DNA of 64,000 bases from Xylocopa sonorina (taxonomy: Eukaryota > Arthropoda > Insecta > Hymenoptera > Apidae): assembly GCF_050948175.1 (NCBI RefSeq), contig NC_135201.1, positions 7,316,001 to 7,380,000 on the forward strand, read 5' to 3'. The position numbers and the translations under genes were made by a program. The stretch's first letter is position 1; each line of letters starts with the position of its first letter. The notes beneath the pieces are model-generated. The model did no database searches and had not been told where the DNA came from. It was given only the letters and a program-made list of their open reading frames with translations. Shown one piece after another: positions 14,246-27,030 of the stretch.

Positions 14246-14450
14246 TTTCCAATTAAACTCCAATTTTCATTCATCCTCCAAGAATTTTCATTCGTGCAGC
14301 GATTATCTTTTACCAAACTAAATATTTCCTTCGTTTCCATTAAACTAATAGAACGTTCAGTTAACGATTTCCAATTAAATTCCAATTTTCATTCATCCTC
14401 GACGAATTTTCATTAGTACAGTAATTATCCTTTACCTAAATAGATATTTA
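14246..14450. repeat. Tandem duplication, unit about 122 bases
   Basis: TTTCCAATTAAACTCCAATT followed by TTCATTCATCCTC occurs at 14246 and again, slightly changed, at 14368. The second copy runs to about 14450. The sequence is AT-rich and no coding function is apparent. Confidence 0.7.
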
Positions 14451-16011
14451 TTTTCTTCCAAATTAGCAGCAGTTAAAATCGAAATTACCGTACGTTCTTT
14501 CGATCTCCAAACGGTTATTCTCCAATGACACGTAACTCTGTCTTAATCGCGTCATCGGCTAATCGTTCCTACGATTGCATCTACCGGGAAACACGCGGAA
14601 ATTGTTGATACAGCTTAGATAACTTCTCGTGCCATTTCGACGGAGAAGTCGAGTAGCAAAAAAACAAAGAAAAGAAACAGTTAATTACGATCAATTACCT
14701 CGAACATTTTTCATCGGCGGATGAAAGTATCCGAGCTGCTTAAAATACCCTGAGCGCCAACGGAGCCAACGTTCGAACGAGCAACTGTAAAGAAAACGAT
14801 TGCTCGAAATACTTCGACGATTGCCATCGCGACGTTTCGCGATCCTTTCGAAAGCGTCGCGCTCGGACGAACGACGGAAACGAGCCCCAAAACGAGCCTT
14901 AAAAAGCGTGGATCCGTCTCAACCGAGCTTCCATCGACGTTAAACGATGCTGCAAACACGGAGCGGCTACGAACGCGCAACTTGACGACGAGCTGATCAT
15001 AGTTTCCGCTTTGTCGTAGTTTCAGCCGCGCGCAACAATTCCAATCGTTCCTGTTCGAGAGAGAGAGAGAGAGAGAATGGCTGGTACGTCACAGTACTGG
15101 CCTCAGGTTATGTAAAACCAGCGCACTTATCGCGAGTCGATAGTTGCAATTAACGAGGTGCCTTTGCGCGTATCACGGACAAGTTGTCGTGGAGATTGGC
15201 ATTTTTCTTTCGACCATCCATCGACGCATGGCAAATCTGGACGATCGAGAAGACGAAGAGAGTAGAGAACTGCGATTAACGAGGGTAACTCGTGCTATTA
15301 TCAAGATCGTGTAAATATTCAGCAAGATTGATCTGCTTTTCAGACATGCATCGAGGCATGCTGTGATTCGTCGAAGGCGACACTTTGATAACGATTATTG
15401 TGCAGTTTGCACCTGTGGTGAGTCGCAATTAACGAGGGTCTCTGTCCCCTTTGAACGACACGCGTTCTGAACAAATTAAAGATGTAAAAATACTCGAACG
15501 CATGGGAGAAATAAAAACACATTTGACATTATAACACGATAATAACGAAATTGTAAGCTTAGAATAGTACCAGGCTGTTTTCGAAATTAAAGAGAAGGTA
15601 CGCGTGTCCGCGTCGATAACCTTATCTGCATTTTAATGACAGTCGAAACGAGCTTTTTGCGGTAATAACAAACTGTTGCGCAACAGCGTGAGCAAGCGTT
15701 CATTCTTGAACTACTCATGCGAATCTATGTGCGAATCGAATCTAGCGAAATATTCGTAAACAGGTAACTCTGGATAGCACCAGTGATAGTTTTGCCCAAC
15801 GAACCTAATTTCTGCGACGATTACGCGAACGTGAATCATCTCCGTCGAAAATTAGAGAAAGCAGAGGCGAAGATTCCGCAGATACGAAGCCGTGGAACGT
15901 AATGGGCGCTAGAAATCGTGGATTATCGAAGGAATAAGGTTACCAATGGACGTTACGCAAGGATCGCCGGCACACTTGACCCAGCAACACACTTTCACTT
16001 TTCCATTCGAG
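14451..16011. other. Non-coding stretch
   Basis: Largely unique sequence apart from the GA repeat and the loose ATTAACGAGG motif repeats near 15.1-15.4 kb. No gene is supported. Confidence 0.55.
15057..15076. repeat. GA dinucleotide repeat
   Basis: About ten uninterrupted GA units. Around it, three loose copies of a CAATTAACGAGG or CGATTAACGAGG motif occur at about 15146, 15273 and 15425, hinting at an older degenerate duplication. Confidence 0.85.
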
Positions 16012-16231
16012 CCAGCACGCTCCGCGGCAGACACGGTGTCCGCGTTTCCTTCCTTTCTGGCCGAGTGATCGACAAAGCGAGCGAGCCAGGACCTCGAGAA
16101 CCACCCCTGGCCGCGGCTCCTTTGGGAACCGCCGCGTCGAACGTGATAGACGAAAGTTCTTCGACGGAAGTCATCGAAGGAATCCGAGTCACGCCCCGCA
16201 GGACTCCAACTTTCTCCAAACAACAGGCCAG
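16012..16231 (+). other. Candidate orphan coding exon, unidentified
   Basis: Between a possible acceptor (TTTTCCATTCGAG, ending 16011) and a donor (GGCCAG|GTATCT, after 16231) one frame reads as low-repeat sequence ending VIEGIRVTPRRTPTFSKQQA. A later acceptor ending at 16065 is also possible. Against it, the region is CpG-rich and the opposite strand is open in two frames. No family motif is recognised and no partner exon was found. I do not recognise a gene. Confidence 0.15.
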
Positions 16232-16263
16232 GTATCTTTTTTCGACTTGCTGGATTGGGCAAC

Positions 16264-16660
16264 GGAGTTTGCTTGAGTGTGAATCAAGCGTTGGATTTGT
16301 GGAGCTAAGCAATTTTCTCTCTTCGAGGTTAGACACACAAATTCCCTGACGAAGACTTGATAATCGCACGAGACGAGTCTTAGAATTCGTTCTTAGAAGG
16401 TTTGTGAGATCAACGAGGGGAGCAGTTGTCCTTTTTAAAGTTCCATCGCTAGATGATGAACGAGGAGTTTGCTTGAGTGTGAATCAAACGTTGGATTTGT
16501 GGAGCTAAGCAATTTTCTCTCTTCGAGGTTAGACACACAAATTCCCTGGCGAGGACTTGATAATCGCACGAGGCGAGTCTTAGAATTCATTTGTGGAAGG
16601 TTTGTGGGATTAACGAAGGGAGTAGTTGTCTTTTAAGGCTCCATCGCTAGCTGATGAACA
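16264..16660. repeat. Tandem duplication, unit 200 bases
   Basis: GGAGTTTGCTTGAGTGTGAA at 16264 recurs at 16464. The two 200-base copies stay alignable to their ends (CCATCGCTAG, then GATGAAC) with only scattered substitutions and short indels, so this is a relatively recent duplication. Confidence 0.88.
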
Positions 16661-17405
16661 CACTGTATATGAAACGACAAATTACACAAGTAATACAGAT
16701 ACTTTTTACTATTTATCCTGAGTATCCTTATCTTAAGTAGTCAGATAAAGCCACTACTTAGACTCATCGAAGACAAATTCGAGATTTTGTTTGAGCAGAG
16801 GCTCTGATTTGTGTCAGTCCCTCGACAGAGCAGCAAAGAACAGTCCATGTTCGAAATTTTACAGTCAACTTTAAGCACCAGACGTATAATCAGTGATATT
16901 ATCAAACATCTGCCAATATTGACAATTTGCGGTTGAAATATTGAAGCGGATTAACAATAACATCGTCGAAACGAAATTAACAAATATATAACGGCACACT
17001 TTACACAGCATAAATACGCAACAGCAAAGTTTGCTCAGCCCACTTCGATCGCGCCCTGTCCAAGAACCGCTCCCCGTTTGCTCGAGTGCGACCAATAAAA
17101 CCACCCCTTCCCAATCCACTGTCCGCGTTGTTCGTCAATTATTTCGCGTGTCCCAAACGAAGATCCGGTACTCGTTGAAATTTTCATGTCCAGACCATCC
17201 TGCGTTTCCCTTTGTCCGTCGAGCCCACCCCCAGCCACCCCTTTTCGTCGAGGAGGACGTCGTCTCTCAAAGGTGGTCGCGAGGAGAAGTAGGAAAGGGC
17301 CAGGTCGGATGGGGCTTAATAATTCAAATGTTTACCGTCGCTTTCAAAGATAAGCTGATAAAAGCGCCTGCTCGCCACCCCGCCAGGGCTGATATAAGGG
17401 GGCTT

Positions 17406-17822
17406 AAGGGCTGCGTACACGCGCGTAAAGGATACGCGCGCGTACGTCTCTGTCGTGCTGGATTAGCGTTCGATCTGCCCTCGCAGCTGCGTCAAGATGT
17501 CGATTCCATGATTTCGCAGAGATTGTTCAATGACGAATCTGAATTCGTTTGCAATTGATTTTCTTTTTTCAGAGTTTTTATGAGTTTAGAAGGGAGAAAT
17601 TCGAAGACGTCGAGTAGACGAGAATAAGGGTTGCGTACACGCGAGCGTACGCCTCCGTCGTGCTGGATTAGCGTTCGATCTGCCCTCGCAGCTGCGTCAA
17701 GATGTCGATTCGATGGTTTCGAAGAGATTGTTCAATGACGAATCTGAATTCGTTTAGAATTGATTTTCTTTTTTCAGAGTTTCTATCAGTTTAGAAGGGA
17801 GAAATTCGAAGACGTTGGGTAG
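17406..17822. repeat. Tandem duplication, unit about 210-220 bases
   Basis: The first copy runs from about 17406 to 17614 and the second from 17626 to 17822. Both contain CGTGCTGGATTAGCGTTCGA, then CTGCCCTCGCAGCTGCGTCA, and both end with AGAAATTCGAAGACGT. The second copy lacks a short CG-rich piece near its start. Confidence 0.88.
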
Positions 17823-18666
17823 AGGAACAGAATGAAGAAGAACACGGAAGTTTTCGTTCTCGACTGGACAAAGTGCGAACGAATGAATCGATAAGCTGGT
17901 CCCCTTCTGGGTCAAGGTGCAGCCAGCTTTCTTTCCAGCACGGAAGATCAGCTCTCGGAGGCGGGCGGTTCATTCAACGACAGGCTGAAAAGAAACTCGT
18001 ATTTACTTAACGCCAGCCTCGGATGGCTGGTCGATAAGGAAATAAAATAACGAGAACGCGGGGAACAGGTGTTGCTCCGTCGTTCTTGACACTGAGACGT
18101 CGATAACACTGTTAGCACAATAAGCGGCAGCTGCACCCTTCACCTTCGCCGTATTCGACTCGAATTGCCAATAACCGTCACCTCCAACGCTCCATACAAT
18201 AATCATGATAATTGCTAAATTAGAAAAACCAACTTACTCGACTAATTTCCCTTTTCAATTCCAATCCTAATAAAAAAAAAGAATAAAAGATTGTCGATTT
18301 TTGACGAGATGGAGAACAGAGAGATATCCAGGTCGATCGTTCGTTCGAAATGGAACGCACATGGTGCTATCGCGAATGTTTCTGACGGGGAAATTGTAAT
18401 GGAAAGACGCAGCGGAATTCTCCTGGCAACCTTTCCGCGAGGCTGGAAAAGGTCGTGTTCCCGATCCGCGGAGAACAATTCCAGGCGAATACGAACGCGG
18501 CACGATCGCAGATAAGTGGTGCAACAGGGGGCATAATAATGGCCCCGCATTCCTGCTGCACTCCATAGCGGCCGCGAAATAACCGACGATAGGCCACGCG
18601 ACTTAAATCATAACGAAGACCATAGAAATTACGAAACGTTACGCGCGCGATATTTTCGCCGGGCAG

Positions 18667-19078
18667 CGAGCTGGAACGAAGAAGCTCGTCTGGAATCGCT
18701 GATTTCTTTCGTAACTTCTAGCTTTTTTCCTTCTTCTTCTTCTTTGCAACGTTGCAAGGTATTCTAACATTTTAAACAATTATTTTTTAATTGAGAAATT
18801 GGTAAATTTTGTTAAAAATGATACTCTTCGAGGAGAGTGAAATAATGCGTCTGACTGTCGGCATCCTCGATTCGAGCTGGAACGAAGAAGCTCGTCTGGA
18901 ATCGCTGATTTCTTTCGTAACTTCTAGCTTTTTTCTTCTTCTTCTTTGCAATGTTCCACTGTATTTTATCATTTTAAACAATTATTTTTTAATTGAGAAA
19001 TTGGTTTCATTTTGTTAAAAATGATACTCCTCGAGGAGGGTGAAAAAACGTGTCTGACTGTCGGTATCCTCGATTCGA
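18667..19078. repeat. Tandem duplication, unit 206 bases
   Basis: CGAGCTGGAACGAAGAAGCT begins both copies, at 18667 and 18873. Each contains a TTC/CTT-rich run, the segment AAACAATTATTTTTTAATTG, and an ending GTCTGACTGTCGG then ATCCTCGATTCG. Differences include one or two TTC triplets and a few substitutions. Confidence 0.88.
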
Positions 19079-22000
19079 AATTAATTAAATATCTGTCTAT
19101 CTACCGAATGAATCGTTCAGATAGCGAAATTGCCCGCTTCCTGGTTGAAGAACCTTTGTACGCGTCGAGCAATTGCGCTGGTTGAACTTTCCATTCATCG
19201 CGATCTGGCTTCGTGGCGTTTGTTTAAGGAAAGGAAAAAAACAGAAACGAGAAATACCAACGCGAGGGATAGTCTTATAAGGGAAATTGGCGATTAATAA
19301 CGGAGATTAACATCTGGCGGTAATTAAAGGGAAATAAAATGGGGGAAGACGGTTTACAAATTTTTGCGAACCGCAATGGCACAAACTGTGATAATTAACG
19401 ACAGATTAGCATCGACGGGCGAAAAGAAAGTGGCCAGTGTGAACGTTACTATGGTAGGTTTAATTAATGGGCAATTTGATCGGTGATAAGCTTTCAACGG
19501 AAGAGTAGACGTTCATTGGTCGTCCTTGTCCGTTATTAATTAAGATCAGCCCTGTGATAACGGTTTTACGCGCTCGCGCCGTAGGAAATCTCAATTATTT
19601 ATACAAAATTCCCATCCATCGGTTGTTTTAATGAATTTCGAACGGGATAATGAAAATTGATACGAAATATAAGATATCAGATGTTCCCTACGCCCGAACC
19701 GATGCCTTCTGCGTTTTATATAAAGGCGAGATATCATTTTCGCTTTAATTAATCGCAATTAGAAAAATGCACTCGCGCAATGAATCATTAATGAAACGGA
19801 ACGTTGATATCTCATTACGGAATAGCATAAACTCGTTGCAGGGTAAACTTTCATCGGCATCGATGATAGAAATAATTATATGCGCCTTTAACGACCATTC
19901 CGTTCGCGATTATTCCAATTATTTTTCGTTTCAATTACACCATCGACGTCATGAAACGCTCCTAATTATTTTAATTATCACGCAATCGGTGAACGGCGAT
20001 CCAACGCGTTATTAATTACATTTCAGATGCGTGCAAACAGCGATAATGTGTTCGAACAACTCGTGAAAAGCTTCGATAATCGCATGGTCGAGATAGCAGG
20101 CAAATTTTTCCAGGCAAAATTCCACAGAGTCCGCTCGAAAATCTTGCAAGACCAAGCGATGGCATTAAGAGATCGATTTAATTAAATTCAACCCCTAAGG
20201 ACCGGCTACGAGTGTCGCTAAAAATAATCCAAGAACACTAGTCCGCGTTTCACGCGATACGATGACCGAACTTCGACTGAAAACCCTGAGGAACCGTCCG
20301 TGGAAGGCGAAAAACCGGCAGTCGGTGATTATCTATGCAAATAGGGGTTGCGTCGGCCGTGGCGAAACGCGCGAATTAGATATGCGATTGCGAGGCTACC
20401 AGCGATGATACGGCTCGAAGGGGGGGAGGATCTATAAAATTTAAATAACCCTCCACTCGCTCGTTCCTTTGTGTCGAGACGCCATGGTCTTCTTCGTTCC
20501 CTTAGTCATCGTTTAATTCGCCCGCCCTTTCTCCGTTCCACTCGCTGGTTGGTAATTTCCTACTTAACCGACGCTAACGCTGTTAATTGTCCAAAGGTAT
20601 AAGTGGAGGTAATTCTGTAACACAGCTCTCGCGCGTTATCCAAGCTGGAGCGTGGCGAAATTTCGAGTAATCGCTGCGACTTAGAGTTAGCTCGAAAGTC
20701 GGACTGTTCGAAAAGTACGCGGCTAAAGGGCTCGACTAAGTCAGTCGATTCGCAGCTGGCATGCGTCCAATGACTCACGGCCGGGTCGTGTACACTCGAG
20801 CCATTAATTAACCTAATCAGACCCGTCGAAAAGGAGACGAGAGGAGCGCGACGACGACGCGAACCGAGCCGTCTCTCCCTGGAGAACGCGGCTGCTGCTG
20901 GTCGAGGGTGGAGAAGCCGTCGCGGCCACATCGAGCCACATAATTTTCAGTATCGATCAGAACGGCCGCGCAAGCAGGCCGATTTAATTAATTAATTCCC
21001 CGCGACGTGAATTACGGGCACTCCATTGGACGTTCGATCGGCGAGAAAATAGAGCTGGCACGCCTCGTGAACGTGAACTGGCTTCTAAGCCTCCAATTTT
21101 GAGGGACGCCTCGCGACGCCACGCGACTGACAGCTGGTTCCCGTGAACGTGTCGGGGTCTAATCGAGGGTATCGTCGGTTAGAAATATTGCACGTCTCGT
21201 TTAGGATATTAACTGGTACAATTAGTGATGAAAAACAGAGAAACGGTTTCTCAGGAATTTTTTTAACCAGTTAACCGTGGCGTCCTCGTTTGAGGGGTTG
21301 TTTTGTGTCGCCAGAATCGAGCCACTCGTCGATACACAAAATCGTGCAACTTCTCCATGACGAGTGTACTCGTCAAACACAATTAACTGGTTCATAGGAA
21401 ATTGGGTTCGTCTGATGGTGGGAAAGAATGTTTAATTGGGGAGAGTATTAAGTGAACGATGTTGCCTTCAAAGTTTTGTAAGTTTTGGAAATTTTGAAAG
21501 GTTTGGAGATCTTGAAAATCGTAAATGTGTTAAGTCTTAAGCCTTAGAAACTTTGAAAGTCTTTAAAAATGTCTCGAAAGTAAAAAAAAATCTTAAAACA
21601 AAGGGATAAATCACTGAGAAGGACGTTGAAAAATTGGTGGATAAACACGCGATGATTAATGTTCTAATTAATCAACGCTAATTAATAACCAGTTAGTTAA
21701 TAGTCGAACCGCAGAGTGGCTCGTGATTAAGCGAAACGATAACTCGGAATGGAACACAATCCTCGGGGAACGAGAAAGAAAAAAAAAGAACACAGAACGC
21801 ACGCGAACGTAAAAATGATAGAACGCGTTAATTAGATAGCTGCCTATCGTATCGCGATTACCTCGAAGAAACAGTCAGTTTTGCTGGAAAAAGTTCACGA
21901 TCATCGTTGTTTACATTAATCTGCGTATCGTGTGCTGAGCTTATTTATGCGATTATTCGGTAACACTTGTACGCAGTGGCTCGAAAAATCGCGTACGATC

Positions 22001-25000
22001 GTACGTATCGATGCATCTCGAAACGAAAAGGCACGATAAACGTTAAAAATGTTTGCAGACGAATTTGTCTCATCTACTTTAAACTGATCTCTACATTTTT
22101 CTAAACGTAGAAATTCCTTTTATTTTAGGCGAGACGATAGTCTCGAGCCGATCTGCAGAGTCACCCAGTAGACAGCAGTGATCCAGGAGACTGACAACGT
22201 TGGAATGTTTAGTTAGAGCAATTGCTACCTGTCTGGCTCGTTGCGGCAGCTGTCTTACCAGATCTGACACGAATTTTGCATACAGTTAATGGACACCGTG
22301 CACAACAACATCCACGTCAAACGCATAAAACCCAACCTGGTACGAATCTCGAGGAACTCTTGAAAATAAACTCCAGCGATAAACGACGAAAACGTTTGCA
22401 CAGCGAAATGAATAATTTTTCGAAAGCTCCATCGGTTCGTATCGTTCGTTCTCTCCTTCGAAATGTGTCGAAAATTCAATTATACTTGAATCTCGCGATT
22501 TCTCTCTCGACTGTCTCTGCCCAGAATACGCTTCTAGTCATCGAGACGCGATAAATTCGCCGCCCACGTGAAAAAAGCTCGCTCTATGTCACGATCTGGA
22601 TTTCATCCAGCACATGACTCCACCCTCGCATTAATTATCCCATAAAAAGAGGCGGTGGAAGAAGTGAAAGAATCGAAAAACTCGTCGTCTGTTCTTAAAT
22701 GGACCTCAAGGCCAGCTATTTTCGTTACCATTAAATACCATTCGAGCTTTTACGACGAACACAACCAGTTTTAATGGCGACCCAATGGTATTTCCGTGAT
22801 TTCCGCTGCTATAAGGAAAAAGAGAGCGAGGTTCGTTTTTTTAAATTGTCATTTTTATGTAAAGTGAAACGAGGTTCGTTAAAATTCTCTGTCACCGAGC
22901 ACGGTGTAGTTTTTTTTCTTTTTTTCTCGTAAAAAACATGCCTGCGCTAAACGCGTTGGTGATACATTAACATTTAGCATGTTTTAACGAAAATCGTGGC
23001 AAATGTAACGAGAAACGACGGAAAATGCGCAGGAAATACCAAAATCGCCGGGAACAGTTTTCATCCTCGAAAACTGTATCTCTCGAGGAGGAAAAGATAA
23101 TTTTCTAGCTCGAAAAATGCCAACTTTGGTATCTCTCTCGCGTTCCTGCGCGAGGTTACGGAAAAGATACTCGTCTCATAACCTCGAGGACCCTAAACAA
23201 CGCACTGACGTCCCTTTTCTTCGTCTCGAATAAAATTCGTGAAACACGCTCGCGTTTCAGCCGAGAGAAACCCGCCCTTAGACCAAGATTCTCCCGCGAG
23301 CACTCCGATTATAACATTACATACTTCGCGTCGGATAAATTATGAGTTTCCGCGTAGCTCTTCCCGTTGCTTGGCTCAAGAAAAGGTAAAAAATACTATT
23401 TTCTCATTACCACTGCTTGTGTTTTAATTCCAGTTCCTGATACACTCTCGCAGCGTTAGGCTCCAACGCGTGAGGCTCGATATTAACCAGAGGGTGAAAA
23501 ATTCGCGAGAGAATTTCTCGAGGAAAGCAAACAAACGCCTCGTAGAACAGAGGAATCTTTCAACGCTGATATAATATATCGTGTATTTACCAGTGAATTT
23601 TACTCGACATTGGTTACGTACGATGGCTTATTAATATTTCATGATTAGCATACAGGACTGCTCGTACAACATCCACTGTGTTTACTAAATTACCTCGATC
23701 TCCGTAATTATATTAGAACCCCGACATTTTCCACAGTTTCACACAGTAATCTACATAAAGTGGCCAAAAAGAGCAGTGTAAACTTGGAAATTAAAGAAAA
23801 ATGGTAATAGCAACGCGAGCACCCTCAGGCGGTGCTCGCGCACCCCCAACGAAGCGCGACCCGCTGAATCCAACGCCGCTCGACGACTCTCGAAATCGCT
23901 CGAGCTGGCGTCGAAGGAATTTTCGCGAGAAAGAAAGGATACGGTCGAATTCGAGCGGCGGGCACGTGGAAACGAGGCGGAACCGAGTGAAAACCGAGAG
24001 AGAAAGAGAGAGAGAGAGACTCGAGGCGAGAGAAAGGATTATGGCGCGCAAAGTTCCGCAACCTTGACTGCGAGAGAGGAAGCAACTAGTGTCGCGCGTG
24101 CCTCTTCTTCCTCCTCGTGCCTGGAACGGAAAGTTTTTTTCGTTTTCCTCGCGCGAAATTTGCATGCCAGACGATAAGCGTGACCCTCGACGACAATACA
24201 GCGAACAATGGAGCACCCACGTGATCGATTTCAAAGATCTTCGATTAGAAACGAAGGCTACGCGCCTCCTCTCTTCATCGTGCTTGGGTTTCAACGAACG
24301 ACTCACTGAAGACAGACACCAGAAATAAGACACCCAAGAACGATGCGAAAGAATTTTTTTTACAATCTCGTCTAAAGCAAGAGACGAAGAACCTACAAAT
24401 TACAATGCAACGTTTAATCGCAAGATCGTTCGTCAGCTGAAAACGAGCGTGAAACGAATTCGATAAGACGAACAACCACGGCCCTCCAGGGAGTTTCGTT
24501 TAAACAAATGAGTGCTGCGCGCTCGACGAGCTCTGCCCGCGGGCTGTTTCGAAGTTCACCGCGCGCTGGACGTGTAAAAATAAAATAGAAAGAGGGGGTC
24601 AGAAAATTGGGCAGGAAAAAATACGCGGATCGGGCACTGAAAATAAACTTGAAACTGCACCGCGCGATTGTCGAGCGTCCAATCGAGACTGATAATTCGA
24701 CGGGGCCCCCGATACGGCAATCGCTCGCCGCGCAATCGATATGCAAGCGAGAGCAACCTAAATAACAGAGGGTGGTCGCGAGTCCGGGGGGAAACAGCGA
24801 GCGGCGTAATAAATATTTGATCCCCGATGTTCCCGATCATCGACGAGATCCAATTTACCGACGGGGTAGGCGCGAAACTGCTGTTTTTCCAGCGCGCGCG
24901 ATGCTGCCCGAAAATGTGATTAAATCGAACAAAGAAGAACGGGAAATAAATTAATCCCGGTTGTTGGAGAGGGCTGTTAGAGCTCTGGCATTATCGAAAA

Positions 25001-27030
25001 CCGCGGCTACCGGATAAACCGTCGCTTTATTTAATTATTGCGCTTCCTCTCGCCCAACCCCTCTATTTTTCTCCCTCGCAAAACTCCTTTTCCGCTCTAT
25101 TGGTGGGTTCTTTCATTTTTAACCCCTGCGCGCGATCAAAATTAAGTCTCGCGAAGACGAGGGTTAATTCTGAAGCGTCTGAGGGAGGGTGTAAAGATTG
25201 TTCGATGGAATTGTGGGTAAACGTGGAGGACGAGGTGCTCGCCACGAGAACGTTCAGGGTGTTTCGAGGCCCGTCTGCGTTCCTGGGTGAAAAAATTCCT
25301 GGCTGGAAACCGGTTCCAGATGTCTCGTACGGGGCCAGCCACCGGCAAAAAGGACCCTTCCAGCGGCTAAAAACCGTCCAGCGGCATCGAAACAGGTGGC
25401 CCTTGCGTCATCCGAGAAAATAACTTTCCATTTCACCCGCAGCACCGCCGCGCGGAACAGGCGTGCTCGAGATTCAACGTCATCGTTATTCGCATCGCGA
25501 GCTGAATCGTGCGCGAAGTAGAAGCGTTAGAATAGTATTTCGTAGAGCGAGGAAATAAGTGGCGAAGGGGAACGACGTTGATCCCGCGTCGTTCAGGGAT
25601 CTTTCCCATCGCAGCCTCTTCTGTTACAGCGAACAGAAGAGGATCGCCAGCGAACGATACCTTTTTTTAAACTACAACCCACTAAAATGCTAGTAAAAGC
25701 TTTCGAACTAGCGTTCCACGCGGCACCACCTCTAATATCTCTATCCGTCTAGACAGCTTTTTGCACATTAACATCCCAATTACCCTCGAACGTGTTTATT
25801 GCCTCGTGGGACATAAAAATCCCCACCGCGACTTTTAATCCATCAAATCGCCCGGCAGCGTTTCTAAAACGCCCGCGTAACGCTAATTACACTCGATTAC
25901 ACAAGCGCGAGGCGGGTAACACGGTTCAGTTTCCTCCCCGCGCCCCGTTCAAAGCTGTCGTCCGTGCGTTTTAACCCCCCAGTCGAGGCGACGCTTAATT
26001 TTCTCATTTAATTAGCTGCAAACAGTATCGACAAGAGAATTTCCCGTGGACACCGCGCGAAGAACGTCGCAAAGGGAAGCTACCGTGTCGAGGAGCGCGA
26101 CCAATTACAGGCGCGACTAATTAAATGAAATGTTTCAAGAAAACTTCGAATCCTGCTGAACTTTTCGTCAGATCCGACGAATCTCGCGAGAGAATTATCG
26201 GATAATTAAGTTACACCGTATCGAGCTCGTCTGCGCGTTCGACAAATTACCAGAGAGATTTAAACGGAATTATTTTTACAAGCAGCCGGTTCGCAGCGCA
26301 TCAAACGGATCGCCGTGTTACATCTGAAACACTTTATTTCCGCGTAATTCCCAAGGGGCAATAAAAAAGAAAGTACATTTATTTCGGGATCGAGATACAC
26401 TTCCAACGATTCCGTTCAGCGAATCGTGGGCGTTCAAGGAAAATACACCGCAGCTTCGAAAGCTAAGCGCGAGGCGAAATAATTTCGCCTGAGGGGAGGG
26501 CGGCTGCGAAAATTCTGTTTCTCTTTTCCTCTCTTTTTTTTCTTTTTTGTCTCTCAGCAGCGGTTGGTGTTTTCTTGCGTTTTCTGAAGAGAAAAAGAGT
26601 TCGAGAGACCACCTTCGAAGCCGTCGAAACCGAGAGCGCACTCTTTTTACGCGCGACCTGCGATGCAACGCCCACGGAATCCTCTATTCCGGCTCGGCGA
26701 ACAATCTGCGCGTAAACAATTCTAACAGCGGAGCTTCTAGAAACGATCCTCGAAGAGGCCTGTTACGTACAAAGAGTTTCTTTGGCCGCGGCTTCCAGCG
26801 TCTAACGCAAGAACGCGGCGAGCGTGTTTAGCCTCGCAGGAAGGTACGCTCTGATTGCCGGTTTAAAGCCGGTTTCTATTGACAATGGCGCCGTTCTCGG
26901 CCGCCGCCTCGCGGGCGAAATTGCAGCTGCAACAGACGCTCCTTTAATTTTCAATGAACACAGCAAAGCCCACCTTAACTACCGTGAAATTGCGCGAGGC
27001 GGATTGCTTATCAGATTAATCGATCGTTGC
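19079..27030. other. Long non-coding stretch with an AT-rich, TAATTA-dense part
   Basis: From about 19240 to 20030 the sequence is AT-rich with many ATTAAT and TAATTA sites, which resembles insect non-coding regulatory DNA, though that is not shown. A TATA-like TATATAAAGG lies at 19717. A second TATAAAAT at 20433 precedes a ten-codon open frame (20484-20516). A degenerate TTTTGAAAG-type run lies at about 21470-21590, and a perfect 14-base palindrome CGTACGATCGTACG lies at 21992-22005. No exon was established. Confidence 0.5.
23997..24019. repeat. GA-rich simple repeat
   Basis: A GAGAGA run interrupted once by AAA. On the opposite strand it reads as a CT tract. Confidence 0.8.

Noticed and set aside
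13778..14416. 212-codon plus-strand frame
   Set aside because: The C-terminal third is translated from the 122-base tandem duplication at 14.25-14.45 kb. The rest has no domain and a minus-strand frame overlaps it.
17031..17558. 175-codon plus-strand frame
   Set aside because: It crosses into the first unit of the 210-base duplication and shows no motif. The corresponding frame is not kept in the second unit.
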